Source of the DNA: CAZIPE01 sp964541305
Lineage (GTDB): Bacteria; Patescibacteriota; Saccharimonadia; Saccharimonadales; UBA7683
Length of the DNA: 64,000 nucleotides
Reading direction: 5' to 3'
Assembly: GCA_964541305.1 (NCBI GenBank)
Contig: CAZIPE010000004.1
Coordinates: forward strand, 6,328-70,327
The notes under the pieces were generated by a model. The model did not search any database and was not told the DNA's origin. It saw nothing but the letters and a program-made list of their open reading frames with translations. The translations under genes were made by a program, and so were the position numbers. Shown in pieces: positions 26,600 through 35,410 of this stretch; positions within the stretch are counted from its first letter, which is position 1; each line of letters begins with the position of its first letter.

Positions 26600-27669
26600 G
26601 TGTCTATAATCTCACATATTTTCTTTATAGTCTGTTTTTTCAAACCTGAGTATAAGGGTAGGCACAATATTCGCTTTGATATGTCCTCGGAAATAGGGCA
26701 CTTATCGTTTGATCTTATGTAAGAAATTGTATTCAGTGAAGGATAGAAATACCTCCTTGGATATATCCCGTCTCTATTCAATCGTTGAACCACCTCAGAA
26801 AGCTTTTTTTCACTATCGAGTAAGATGGGAAGATACGCTGAGTTATGACCTGCATCTTCTAAACCACTTGATAGTGTACAGCTTTTCGGTAAGAGGTTCG
26901 TGTAAAGTTTCGTTAGTTTTTTTCTTTCTTTTATAATATCGTCAATGTACTTCAAGTTACAAAGCCCCATAGCCGCTTGCACTTCGGTGGCTTTTGCATT
27001 AATGCCAAGCATTAGATGTGAATCGCCGTTATGACCAAACCGTTTGAGAAGATCCACCTTTTTACTCATCGCTTTGCTTTTAGCTACAACACAGCCACCT
27101 TCAATTGTATGAAATAGTTTAGTAGCGTGAAAACTAGAAATTGAGATGTCTCCCTGATTAAAGATTGACTTGCCCTCGTATTTCACTCCAAAAGCGTGTG
27201 CGGCATCATAAATTACTTTAAGATTGTGCTTTTTTGCAATTGCAGAGATCCCCTTGATGTTACATGGAAAGCCAAAAACATGAACTGCTAGAATAGCTCT
27301 AGTTTCTTTATTAATTGCTTCCTCGATTTTCTCAGAATCAATGCAATAGGTTTCTGGTTCAATGTCAACATAACGTGGCGTAAAACCTTCCCATAAAATT
27401 GCTGACGATGTTGCCACATAAGAAAATGGGGTGGTAATAATTTCTCCCTGCTCCAGTCCTAGTGCGCGTATCGCAAGCTGAAGAGCGAGCGTGCCATTTG
27501 TAACAAAGTGCAAATTCTCGACTCGCAAATATCGCTCAAGCTCTTCCTCTAGCTCGAGAAGTACAGGACCTTGGTTTGTTAATTGCCCACCGTCCCATAT
27601 CCTTCTCAGATATTCAAAGTATTCCTCTTTGGGTGGTAAGAAAGTTTTAGTTACGTTTATTTTGCTCAC
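26596..27669 (-). CDS. DegT/DnrJ/EryC1/StrS sugar aminotransferase
   Basis: A PLP enzyme that aminates a keto-sugar nucleotide. About 357 residues from GTG 27669 (MSKINVTKTFLPP); the open frame continues up to a TTG at 27711 without good support. WDGGQLTNQGPVLLELEEEL and ITTPFSYVATSSAILWEG are the standard N-terminal motifs. VIYDAAHAFGVKYEGK precedes the PLP lysine in ISSFHATKLFHTIEGG (about residue 175). Family members make amino sugars for surface glycans and antibiotics. First gene of the minus-strand operon running to 22279; a TCTAAT box at 27684-27679 would begin transcription about 3 bases before GTG. Confidence 0.93.
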   Translation of the reverse strand: MSKINVTKTFLPPKEEYFEYLRRIWDGGQLTNQGPVLLELEEELERYLRVENLHFVTNGTLALQLAIRALGLEQGEIITTPFSYVATSSAILWEGFTPRYVDIEPETYCIDSEKIEEAINKETRAILAVHVFGFPCNIKGISAIAKKHNLKVIYDAAHAFGVKYEGKSIFNQGDISISSFHATKLFHTIEGGCVVAKSKAMSKKVDLLKRFGHNGDSHLMLGINAKATEVQAAMGLCNLKYIDDIIKERKKLTKLYTNLLPKSCTLSSGLEDAGHNSAYLPILLDSEKKLSEVVQRLNRDGIYPRRYFYPSLNTISYIRSNDKCPISEDISKRILCLPLYSGLKKQTIKKICEIIDT

Positions 27670-27706
27670 AATGCTCCAATTAGACTCTACATTACTCTCA
27701 CTAGTG

Positions 27707-27719
27707 TACAATTAATCTG
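27707..27719 (+). promoter_or_regulatory. -10 box with leaderless GTG start
   Basis: TACAAT at 27707-27712 predicts a transcript start exactly at GTG 27719. No Shine-Dalgarno is present. Confidence 0.5.
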
Positions 27720-28939
27720 TGGTTTCGAAAAATCTAATTGTCTACATTGTGCCAGACCGTAAAGAAGTAAACGGTGGAGTGTTATCGATATTTTCGCAGG
27801 CAAAAGAAGCTAGAAGATTTAAACATATCCATAATTCTGAAGTAATTATCTGTACATATCCTGGTCGTAATTCTTATGGGAAAAATGACCTATTTAAAAA
27901 CGCCGAGGTGATCTATAGCTTCGATGAGGTAGTTATGAAATGGGGTCAGTTAAAAAACTTACTGATTCACATACCTGAGTGTGGTGTTAAAAATGCAGCC
28001 ACCGTCCTAAACAATAATTACTACAAATACCTTTCGACAATCGAAAATATTCACATCAACATAATGATGCAGAATATTGAGCTAGCTCCTTCTGTTGCCG
28101 ATTTCGTTGAACTTTTCCGAATTACTCCCGAGATCACACAAACCACCGCACATGATAGATACACAACACAAGACCTTAGCAACACGTACCAAACCCCAGT
28201 GCATCATCTTTCAACCTTTGTTGACGTAAGTCAGTATGAGTTATCCTTATTTAAAACAAAAAAAAATCTTATTGTATACTCGCCGGATAATAATCCCGCA
28301 AAAAAAAGAGTCTTGGGCCAACTCAAGCTTTTAGGAAACTTTAAAATGGTGGAGATTAAAGATCTGGCCTACGACGACTATAAAAGACTTACATCATCAG
28401 CGAAATTTTGTATTACTTTCGGTGAAGGGTTTGATGGGTATTTTTTAGAAAGTTATTTCTCTGGTTCAATAGGATTAGCTGTTTATAATTCAACATTTTT
28501 TCCTAGTAAGGAGTTTTTAGAAAAGCTTCCTGGTGTATTTAATTCGTATGATAGTATGTACGAAAACATAGTTAAGGTTATTAATTCTCTAGAAAGTAAC
28601 GAGGAGCTTTACAATTCAATATCGAAGAGGGGTAGGAAAATGATGGGCAGTCTCTATAAATATGAGAAGTATGTTGAGAACATTCAACGGTTTTACAAAA
28701 AAGAGTACGATATATATCCGAATGATGACCGCTTCAAAAATTTTCTTATCACCCACCTTCGTAGTGAAAAAACACAACGAGAACGGGATTCAGTAAGCAA
28801 ACTTATGCGAGCGGAAAAAGAGTTGGCTGAACTCCGTGAGGTCAACAAAAAAATGAAACGTGACCTGACCTCAATTATTGAATCACGAAGCTGGAAACTC
28901 ACAAAACCACTCCGTTTAGCAAATAAAAAACGACCCTAG
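27719..28939 (+). CDS. glycosyltransferase-like protein with C-terminal coiled coil
   Basis: 406 residues; starts with GTG directly downstream of a -10 box. The body has a GT-B-like pattern: LIVYIVPDRKEVNGGVLSIF at the N-terminus, LIVYSPDNNPAKKRVLGQL as the second-domain strand (about residue 182) and CITFGEGFDGYFLESYFSGS as the donor-binding loop. From about residue 345 a charged coiled coil runs to SRSWKLTKPLR, a tail also found in rhamnan-type glycosyltransferases. The family is not certain. It stands alone between two minus-strand operons, within the glycan locus. Confidence 0.7.
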   Translation: MVSKNLIVYIVPDRKEVNGGVLSIFSQAKEARRFKHIHNSEVIICTYPGRNSYGKNDLFKNAEVIYSFDEVVMKWGQLKNLLIHIPECGVKNAATVLNNNYYKYLSTIENIHINIMMQNIELAPSVADFVELFRITPEITQTTAHDRYTTQDLSNTYQTPVHHLSTFVDVSQYELSLFKTKKNLIVYSPDNNPAKKRVLGQLKLLGNFKMVEIKDLAYDDYKRLTSSAKFCITFGEGFDGYFLESYFSGSIGLAVYNSTFFPSKEFLEKLPGVFNSYDSMYENIVKVINSLESNEELYNSISKRGRKMMGSLYKYEKYVENIQRFYKKEYDIYPNDDRFKNFLITHLRSEKTQRERDSVSKLMRAEKELAELREVNKKMKRDLTSIIESRSWKLTKPLRLANKKRP

Positions 28940-28986
28940 TCAACACACTTGCCGCGTCCAGGATCGTGTTTATAAGCAATGACTTT

Positions 28987-30189
28987 TTAAACTATAGTCA
29001 CCCCTATTTTAGGATGGGTTAAGCTTTTTTGGTGATACATGACACCATTGACTATAAATTTGCCCGCCGACTCTTGTTTGAAAACCACCCTAGCAGCTTT
29101 CTCCGACTCTTTACAATCAGCCACCCCGATATTTACCGTGTATAGACCATTCGTTAAAGAGTTGTTTATTTTAAATCGAACTGTTTTCTTTCTGCCTTTA
29201 TTCAACGGTACTGTCCCAATATTAGCCACCGTATCCGTCATTATTAGCAGGTTTTTGTCGTGATTTTTAATATTAAAACCGATATTCGCTTTTTCAAGTT
29301 CTATCTTACTGACTATTTGAATCTCTATTTCAAACTCCTCAAATGCATCTACCTCGTCGGTTGGTCTACCGTTTTGAAGTATGTTTAAACTTTTTACTTC
29401 AATCAAATCTATCCCCTCTGTTTGTGTTTCTGTTATTTTTTTTGCTTCCTCCCTTAAGAACATTGTTTCGTACAATTCACCCACTTCAGTACTGTTTCCA
29501 ATCTTTTTGATTTTACCGTTCTCTAGTAATAGGGCGCGATCACAAAATTGTTCAACTGCTTGCATGTTATGCGATACCAAAACCACAGTTCTGTCTTCTT
29601 TTTTCAGTGCATTAAAATAGTCGTAACATTTTTGTTGAAAAGCGGAGTCTCCGACAGCTAGGACCTCGTCCAAAAGTAAAATGTCGCTCTTTGCACGTAT
29701 GGCAATTGAAAATGCCAGCCGAACCTGCATGCCGGAAGAGTAGTTTTTTAGTAACTGATCCATAAAATCTTCTAGTTCTGCAAATTCTACTATCTCATCG
29801 TACATAGCATTCACCTCGCGCCGAGTAAAGCCTAGCAGAGCCCCATTGAGATAAACGTTATCTCTTCCTGAAAGCTCCGGGTTAAAGCCAACCCCTAGCT
29901 CTATGAATGGAACTAGTGTGCCATTGATCTTAATCGATCCTGAACTTGGGGTATATACTCCTGCTATGCACTTAAGGAGTGTGCTTTTACCACTACCGTT
30001 TCTGCCAACTATCCCAAAAAATTCGCCTTTTTTAATTGTAAAAGATACGTTTTTAAAGGCAGTTTGTTTTTCTGCAGATATCTGTTTGAATGGGTTAACA
30101 AATACTGATTTTAGTGTATTCTTCTTCGCATGAGGTAAAACAAACTCTTTCTTAAGGTCCTTAACGATAATCGCATCTTTGTTCATCAT
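28987..30189 (-). CDS. polysaccharide ABC exporter, ATP-binding protein (Wzt/TagH-like)
   Basis: 400 residues. The nucleotide-binding domain (about 1-245) has Walker A GRNGSGKST, signature YSSGMQVRLAFS, Walker B ILLLDEVLAVGD and switch His VLVSHN. The long C-terminal domain (about 255-400) is beta-rich, as in Wzt proteins where it recognises the end of the finished glycan. It powers export of lipid-linked polysaccharide across the membrane together with the permease encoded just upstream; the two genes overlap by 4 bases. A terminal methyl group from the TylF-like enzyme could be its export signal, by analogy with Wzt systems (inference). Confidence 0.95.
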   Translation of the reverse strand: MMNKDAIIVKDLKKEFVLPHAKKNTLKSVFVNPFKQISAEKQTAFKNVSFTIKKGEFFGIVGRNGSGKSTLLKCIAGVYTPSSGSIKINGTLVPFIELGVGFNPELSGRDNVYLNGALLGFTRREVNAMYDEIVEFAELEDFMDQLLKNYSSGMQVRLAFSIAIRAKSDILLLDEVLAVGDSAFQQKCYDYFNALKKEDRTVVLVSHNMQAVEQFCDRALLLENGKIKKIGNSTEVGELYETMFLREEAKKITETQTEGIDLIEVKSLNILQNGRPTDEVDAFEEFEIEIQIVSKIELEKANIGFNIKNHDKNLLIMTDTVANIGTVPLNKGRKKTVRFKINNSLTNGLYTVNIGVADCKESEKAARVVFKQESAGKFIVNGVMYHQKSLTHPKIGVTIV

Positions 30190-31007
30190 ACAATTTCTCC
30201 AAAACCACTAACTCTTTTTTTGAAGTAAAAGATGCTAAAAGATAACATGGCTATGACAAGTCCTATGGGAATTAATATTACAAATTTGCTCGGGAATAGG
30301 TCAAAAATAGTTTGAGTGCCAGAATAAGTAGTAACTTTGCGAGCCTCTTGAATAATTTGTGTAAGTGGATTTAAAGAAATGAGTTCCTGAACGCGAATAT
30401 TAGGGATCTTGCTGAGCGGGTATATTATTGGGATGGTGTAAAAGAGTGCTTGTTTGATAACATCCCAAACATGGTCAATATCACGAAATCTCACGTATGT
30501 GGCGCTCAAAAATATACCAAACCCCACCGAAAGTAGGATTAATTCAACAATGAGTAGTGGGAATATTATCAAAGTATCCCAAGACAATGCATGCGGGCTT
30601 GTGCTGAAAAGGAGAATGAATATAAACACAACGACTAGATTCAGAAGAAGGTTGATCAAAGCTGACATTGCTGTGGAGATTGGAATTAAATATATTGGAA
30701 TTTTGATTTTTCTTATAAGACTACCCCTGCTGACAATAGACTTGAGTGAGTTGCTAGTAGCCTCTACGAAGAATGTCCAGAGAATAATTCCTAGCAAAAG
30801 TGATGTTGGGTAATTAGGAACTCCTTTGCCAAGGTTCAAAAACTTCGTAAACACAATAAAAAGAATCCCGAAAAGCATAAGTGGCTTGAGAAGCGACCAT
30901 ACATATCCAAGAGCAGACCCTTGATAACGTAGCTTAAAATCGGTCCTGACTAGCTCAAAAAATAGTGCTTTATTTTCTTTCGAGAATATTTGCTTTGGAT
31001 TTATCAT
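30186..31007 (-). CDS. polysaccharide ABC exporter, permease (Wzm/TagG-like)
   Basis: A membrane protein with six hydrophobic segments and the ABC-2 N-terminus ELVRTDFKLRYQGSALGYVW, which lies along the membrane before the first helix. I place the start at ATG 31007 (273 residues) because a minus-strand TATAAT at 31026-31021 would begin transcription near 31014; the ATG at 31022 lies inside that box and the frame further up overlaps the divergent gene. It forms the channel of the Wzm/Wzt exporter with the ATPase encoded next to it. Confidence 0.93.
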   Translation of the reverse strand: MINPKQIFSKENKALFFELVRTDFKLRYQGSALGYVWSLLKPLMLFGILFIVFTKFLNLGKGVPNYPTSLLLGIILWTFFVEATSNSLKSIVSRGSLIRKIKIPIYLIPISTAMSALINLLLNLVVVFIFILLFSTSPHALSWDTLIIFPLLIVELILLSVGFGIFLSATYVRFRDIDHVWDVIKQALFYTIPIIYPLSKIPNIRVQELISLNPLTQIIQEARKVTTYSGTQTIFDLFPSKFVILIPIGLVIAMLSFSIFYFKKRVSGFGEIV

Positions 31008-31020
31008 ATACGGTGTATTC

Positions 31021-31037
31021 ATTATAGAATAGATGAA
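31021..31037. promoter_or_regulatory. overlapping divergent -10 boxes
   Basis: Minus-strand TATAAT (31026-31021) and plus-strand TAGAAT (31025-31030) overlap by two bases. Plus-strand transcription would start exactly at ATG 31037, minus-strand about 7 bases before ATG 31007. The layout is the same as at 20966-20975. Confidence 0.6.
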
Positions 31038-32050
31038 TGAAGAAGTCATCGGTGGTGGTCATAGTTTTAAACTGGAACGACGCCAATCTACTGTCTAAAT
31101 CAGTTGGATCTCTCTTAGGGCAGTCGGAAAAGTGCGATATTGTTATTGTAGACAATGGGTCTGAAGATAACTCGAAAGAAGTTATTGAATCTTATGGTGG
31201 AAAAGTGGTGGCTCTATACAACAAAAAAAACCTTGGCTTTGCTGGTGGTGTGAATACGGGCATAAAGTGGGCGCTAGAAAATGACTATGAGTATATTGCA
31301 CTTCTCAATAATGATGCGGTGGCAGATAAAAATTGGCTGAAAGAACTAAAAGCTGAGTTTGATGATTCTAAAATAGCGGGCGTGACCTGTTCAATAATTC
31401 GAGAAGGTACCGCAAGATATGACAGTTCGGGTGAAGGACTTACTACCTGGGGACTTCCTTACCCTAGAGGAAGAGACGAGAAGGTGTCTGGTCGATATAG
31501 TAAAGAGAGGGATGTTTTTGGTATATCAGGGGGGGCAAGTATGTACCGGGCTTCTTTTTTCAAGGATGTAGGGCTGTTTGATGAAGATTTCTTTGCTTAT
31601 TATGAGGATTTGGATTTAAGTTTTCGCGGTCAACTTGCGGGCTGGAAGTTTCACTATGCTCCTAAAGCTATTGTTTACCATGCAACCGGCACAACCAGCG
31701 GGCGAGTGAAGGGTTTTACGACCCATCAGACATTAAAGAATCTGCCGTGGCTATTCTGGAAGAATGTTCCATTTAATCTTTTTCCAACTATTTTGCCTCG
31801 CTTTATTATTGCTCATAAACTGTTTGCTCTGCGGGCTCTTTCGCGCGGGCATATTTGGATTACCTTCAAAGCTTTGTTTATCTCACTCGCACTTTTGCCC
31901 AAGAAACTTATTCAGCGGCGTTCTATTCAGAAGAATAAACAAGTGAGCGACGAGTATATTAAATCTATCCTCGCCTGGGATCTCCCGCCAAATGCTACAG
32001 CTCTCAGAAAACTCCGATCAAAATGGTGGAAACTCAGAGGTAGAGCATGA
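31037..32050 (+). CDS. glycosyltransferase family 2 (rhamnosyltransferase-like)
   Basis: 337 residues. VVVIVLNWNDANLLSKSVGS starts the GT-A domain. IVIVDNGSEDNSKEVIES, LGFAGGVNTGIKWA and IALLNNDAVADKNWL (NND as the DxD site) are classical for the WcaA/RfbF-like group. FDEDFFAYYEDLDLSFR carries the catalytic Glu-Asp. A hydrophobic and basic C-terminus (about 235-337) may attach it to the membrane. First gene of a two-gene unit with the GT4 at 32047, overlapping as ATGA. Rhamnose transfer is plausible. Confidence 0.93.
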   Translation: MKKSSVVVIVLNWNDANLLSKSVGSLLGQSEKCDIVIVDNGSEDNSKEVIESYGGKVVALYNKKNLGFAGGVNTGIKWALENDYEYIALLNNDAVADKNWLKELKAEFDDSKIAGVTCSIIREGTARYDSSGEGLTTWGLPYPRGRDEKVSGRYSKERDVFGISGGASMYRASFFKDVGLFDEDFFAYYEDLDLSFRGQLAGWKFHYAPKAIVYHATGTTSGRVKGFTTHQTLKNLPWLFWKNVPFNLFPTILPRFIIAHKLFALRALSRGHIWITFKALFISLALLPKKLIQRRSIQKNKQVSDEYIKSILAWDLPPNATALRKLRSKWWKLRGRA

Positions 32051-33153
32051 AGCGAATTGTGATTGATGCGCGGGAATATCCGACCAGTACAGGGCGATAT
32101 ATCCGCAAACTCCTGGAATATCTTGAGAAGATTGATGGAAATAATGATCAGCGTGAATATGTGATTTTACTTAAATCTGCAGATTTTGATACGTACCAAC
32201 CAAAAGCTAAAAACTTTAGCAAAGTACGGGCTGACTTCAAGGAATTCACCTTCTCTGAGCAAATAGGATTTTTGCGACTTATTCGCAATTTAAAAGCTGA
32301 CCTGGTTCATTTTACGTTAGTGCAACAACCAATCTTGTATAGTGGCACCGTGGTCACTACCCTGCAAGACTTCACTACCCTGCGCTTTGATAACCCTACA
32401 AAAAATAAGGTAATCTTCAAATTTAAGCAGCTTGTCTATAAATGGGTTAATCATCGAGCCGCCAGGAAGTCCGGGCTGCTGATAACACCGACTGAGTTCG
32501 TAAAACAAGACGCCGTCAATCTGTTGAAGGTTGATCCGGCGAAGATTACTGTGACACTAGAGTCGGCCGACAAAATTAACGTTGTTGCTGAGAAATATAC
32601 CGAGCTCGTGGGCAAGAAGTTCCTCATGTATGTTGGCCGATCACAGCCACACAAGAACTTACAAAGACTTCTTGATGCAACAAAGCTCATCCAAAAAAGC
32701 GACCCGAATGTAGGCCTAGTGTTAGTAGGTAAAACAGACGAGCTTTCTCGAATGCTACAGAGTCATGCCGATAAGATCGGTTTGAAAAACTTCTACATGA
32801 CTGGCTACGTTAGCGAGGGTCAGTTGAGGTGGCTTTACGAGAACTGTGCCTGCTACTGCTTCCCTTCTCTCTCCGAGGGCTTCGGCCTACCTTCACTAGA
32901 AGCGATGATGCACGGTGCACCCGTAGCTAGCTCAGATGCTACGTGCCTACCCGAAGTAAACGGTGACGCGGCCCATTACTTCAATCCGCTCGACGTAACA
33001 GATATGGCAAAAAAGATTACCGGGGTATTAACAGATAAGAAATTAAGAAGCGAACTCATCAAAAAAGGGTCGCGACAAGTGAAAAAGTACTCGTGGGAGC
33101 GCATGGCGAGGCAGACTTTAGAGGTATATAAAGAAGTACTAGAAGAGGGTTAA
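32047..33153 (+). CDS. glycosyltransferase family 4 (WbaZ/MtfB-like)
   Basis: 368 residues, GT-B. RIVIDAREYPTSTGRYIRKL is the N-terminal GT4 form that includes the Gly-Arg-Tyr loop of mannosyltransferase-like enzymes. FLMYVGRSQPHKNLQRLLDA, LVLVGKTDELSRML and PSLSEGFGLPSLEAMMHGAP (E-x7-E) form the donor site. It overlaps the GT2 gene and ends one base before the convergent jag stop. Last gene of the glycan locus on this side. Confidence 0.94.
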   Translation: MKRIVIDAREYPTSTGRYIRKLLEYLEKIDGNNDQREYVILLKSADFDTYQPKAKNFSKVRADFKEFTFSEQIGFLRLIRNLKADLVHFTLVQQPILYSGTVVTTLQDFTTLRFDNPTKNKVIFKFKQLVYKWVNHRAARKSGLLITPTEFVKQDAVNLLKVDPAKITVTLESADKINVVAEKYTELVGKKFLMYVGRSQPHKNLQRLLDATKLIQKSDPNVGLVLVGKTDELSRMLQSHADKIGLKNFYMTGYVSEGQLRWLYENCACYCFPSLSEGFGLPSLEAMMHGAPVASSDATCLPEVNGDAAHYFNPLDVTDMAKKITGVLTDKKLRSELIKKGSRQVKKYSWERMARQTLEVYKEVLEEG

Positions 33154-33630
33154 CTACTTCTCTTCTTGTGCAAGTTCCAAAACAATGTGGCGATCTCGGC
33201 CTTCGCCTTCAGAATGACTAGTGATATCACTGAAGTCCTGTAGACAACGGTGGATAGTGCGTCTATCGGCAGGATTCATTGGTTGAAGAGCTTTAGTCTC
33301 TTTAGATTCACGCACTTCTTTTACCCAACCATCGAGCTGTTCGAGTAGCTTCTCGGCTCGGTGCTTTTTGTAGTCGGCAATATCTATGTTGACGCGCGTC
33401 AGGGCTGCCTCGGCGTTCTTGAGCATGGTGCCGACAAGTGCTTGTAGGGCGCGTAGGGTTTCACCGTTATGACCTATCAGAAAGCCGTTGAGATGGGTAG
33501 AAGGTACACTGAGCTCGATGACATCCTCGTCGTGACTCGACGTAACGACGGCGTTTAGGCCAAAAAAAGAAAGGATGTCTTCTAGGTATCCTCGGGCTTT
33601 TTCAATGGCTTGTTCTTGTTCGTCATTCAT
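33154..33630 (-). CDS. jag: Jag/KhpB RNA-binding protein (KH-R3H)
   Basis: 158 residues with a KH domain (GFLIGHNGETLRALQALVGT, about residues 52-72) and a C-terminal R3H domain (PADRRTIHRCLQDFSDITSH, about 118-138). The N-terminal Jag_N domain of the longer homologues is absent. It binds RNA and in Gram-positive bacteria helps regulate cell-envelope and division genes. Its ATG overlaps the yidC stop (ATGA), the conserved rpmH-rnpA-yidC-jag order next to the origin. Confidence 0.95.
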   Translation of the reverse strand: MNDEQEQAIEKARGYLEDILSFFGLNAVVTSSHDEDVIELSVPSTHLNGFLIGHNGETLRALQALVGTMLKNAEAALTRVNIDIADYKKHRAEKLLEQLDGWVKEVRESKETKALQPMNPADRRTIHRCLQDFSDITSHSEGEGRDRHIVLELAQEEK

Positions 33631-34616
33631 CGCTTCTTCCTCTTCTTATGCTTCTTACCGGGCTTAGCAGTGGTGGTAGCTGGTGAAATAATACGAGTAG
33701 TGGTCGTAACCTTGCCTTTATTTACTTTCTTTTGAGATTCATTATTTACTTTTTCCTCAGGTGCGTTTGCTGGGCGCTTCTTTACTGAGACTACTTCGGC
33801 AATTTCTTCTAGCTCCTTGGTATCCTTCTTAAAGATAAGTGACTGCTGGAAGATACCGATCGCACCGCTGGCAAGGAGATACATGACCATCGCACCAGTA
33901 GAATACAGACCAAACATCAGGGTCATGACCGGCATAAGGTAGAGCATCGTACCACCCATAGCGGCAGACATATCTTCTTGTTCGGGTTGCTTGCCATTGG
34001 CCGATGACTTAAGTAGGTCTCTGAGTTTCTTCTTTTCTTTTTGTTCAGGCAGTATTTGTTTCGCCTGATAATACGACAGTACCGTTGCTACGAGGGCTAG
34101 GGCAAGAACCGGCAGGTACACCGTTCCGTTATCAAAGCCTTTTTTACTCAGATCAATAAAGCCGAAGCTGACGTAGTTAAACAGACTGTTATCGGCGATA
34201 ACCTGTTGAATATGAGGAATGTTACGCACGAACGGGTAGGTAAAGGTTGAGAGCTTATCCAGATCCGTCGTTAAATCGCGGGCAGCCTCGAAGACACCAA
34301 TGAAGAGCGGAAGCTGAATGAGAGTTAGCCCGATTGAGCCAAAAGGACTAATTCCCTTTTCTTTAAAGAGTTCCATTTGAAGGGCGGCAGCTTTTTGTCT
34401 GTCGGTGCCAGCAGCTTTTTTAATCTTGGCGAGCTCTGGCTGCAGGTCGCGCATTTTCTTGCTTTGGTGTAGTTGTTTTTTCAGTAGTGGCCAGAGCGCT
34501 AATCGCACTAAGACGGTGAATATAATGAGACTTACGCCAAGATCATGCCCGGGCAGGATACCGTAGATGGCAACAACAATGTTATAGAGTGGTTGAACAA
34601 TAATTGTTTGAAACAT
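33627..34616 (-). CDS. yidC: membrane protein insertase YidC/OxaA
   Basis: 329 residues. It lacks the large periplasmic domain of Gram-negative YidC, so it is the Gram-positive/short form. The first helix (about 8-25) is followed by KKQLHQSKKMRDLQPELAKI, the cytoplasmic coiled coil, then PFGSIGLTLIQLPLFIGVFE and further helices up to about 255. A very basic C-terminal tail (about 265-329, ending KKHKKRKKR) likely binds ribosomes. It inserts membrane proteins with or without SecYEG. It follows rnpA by 44 bases. Confidence 0.96.
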   Translation of the reverse strand: MFQTIIVQPLYNIVVAIYGILPGHDLGVSLIIFTVLVRLALWPLLKKQLHQSKKMRDLQPELAKIKKAAGTDRQKAAALQMELFKEKGISPFGSIGLTLIQLPLFIGVFEAARDLTTDLDKLSTFTYPFVRNIPHIQQVIADNSLFNYVSFGFIDLSKKGFDNGTVYLPVLALALVATVLSYYQAKQILPEQKEKKKLRDLLKSSANGKQPEQEDMSAAMGGTMLYLMPVMTLMFGLYSTGAMVMYLLASGAIGIFQQSLIFKKDTKELEEIAEVVSVKKRPANAPEEKVNNESQKKVNKGKVTTTTRIISPATTTAKPGKKHKKRKKR

Positions 34617-34660
34617 TACATACTATAATATCACATCTGGTATCGAGTGATCACTAGTAA

Positions 34661-35011
34661 CTACCTCTTGTATACCTCAGCCTTGTGAAGAAGCTCTACG
34701 ACGAGTCGATTCAATTCGCTGTGGTCGATAGTGGCCACACGATCATCAAAGACCGTAATAACCAGATCATACCCCGGTGCAATCATTGACCAGTGAGCCC
34801 GCACTACCTCATATACTCTCCGGCGAATACGGTTGCGTACTGGTGCCTGCTTAACCACTTTTTTTGAGACCACAACCGCGACCCGACTCTCTTTGTTTCG
34901 AGAGTTGGGGGTGTATTTAAGTTGAAGGCAGTTGACGCGAGCTAATGCACCCTTACTGTAAACATAGCGAAGGCTGTTGTGTCCGTGAAACCGAAAAGCT
35001 TTAGCAAGCAT
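34661..35011 (-). CDS. rnpA: ribonuclease P protein component
   Basis: 116 residues. The basic RNA-binding core is clear: RVAVVVSKKVVKQAPVRNRI followed by RRRVYEVVRAHW, the RNR motif of RnpA; the N-terminal FRFHGHNSLRYVYSKGA is also typical. It cooperates with RNase P RNA to mature tRNA 5' ends. AAAGGAC lies upstream of the ATG. It sits between rpmH and yidC, as in most bacteria. Confidence 0.96.
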   Translation of the reverse strand: MLAKAFRFHGHNSLRYVYSKGALARVNCLQLKYTPNSRNKESRVAVVVSKKVVKQAPVRNRIRRRVYEVVRAHWSMIAPGYDLVITVFDDRVATIDHSELNRLVVELLHKAEVYKR

Positions 35012-35048
35012 TATGGGTACGTCCGTCCTTTACTTTATCTTTTGTTGT

Positions 35049-35186
35049 TTAGTAGCTAAGTCGTGAACGGCCTTTGAGGCGGCGGCTTTTGAGAACTTTT
35101 CGTCCTGCTGCACTGCTCATTCGAGCACGAAAACCATGAACTCTTTGGGCATGACGATTCTTTGGTTGGAATGTTCTTTTTGGCAT
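35049..35186 (-). CDS. rpmH: 50S ribosomal protein L34
   Basis: A 45-residue protein read directly from the minus strand. It begins MPKRTFQPKNRHAQRVHG, continues with FRARMSSAAGRKVLKSRR and ends LKGRSRLSY, a full match to the L34 pattern. A good AAGGAG lies about 10 bases before the ATG. It is a structural protein of the large ribosomal subunit and first in the operon that continues with rnpA, yidC and jag. Confidence 0.97.
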   Translation of the reverse strand: MPKRTFQPKNRHAQRVHGFRARMSSAAGRKVLKSRRLKGRSRLSY

Positions 35187-35410
35187 ATCTGTTGTAACTC
35201 CTTGTTGGTTGATATTTTATTGTTCCTATTGTATCACATTGTGGGCTTATCCACACAAGATACGGTAGTTTCCACAGGACTTCATCTGGAAACCCAATAC
35301 TGTGGATAAGTGTGGTTCTTCGGTGTTTTTTTATCTGTAAGTATGGGGTTGTGGAAAAGTAGTGAACTTTTGTATAGTTGAATGTAGTCACAAATGTGAG
35401 AGGGAACACA
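35187..35410. other. probable replication origin (oriC) between rpmH and dnaA
   Basis: A 224-base gap with exact DnaA boxes in both orientations: TTATCCACA at 35247-35255 and TGTGGATAA at 35301-35309. Near matches are TGTGGAAAA (reverse) at 35350-35358 and GTTTCCACA at 35268-35276. Divergent rpmH and dnaA flank it, the commonest bacterial oriC position. AT-rich stretches suitable for unwinding lie at 35211-35235 and 35317-35340. It also holds the promoters of both genes. Confidence 0.75.
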
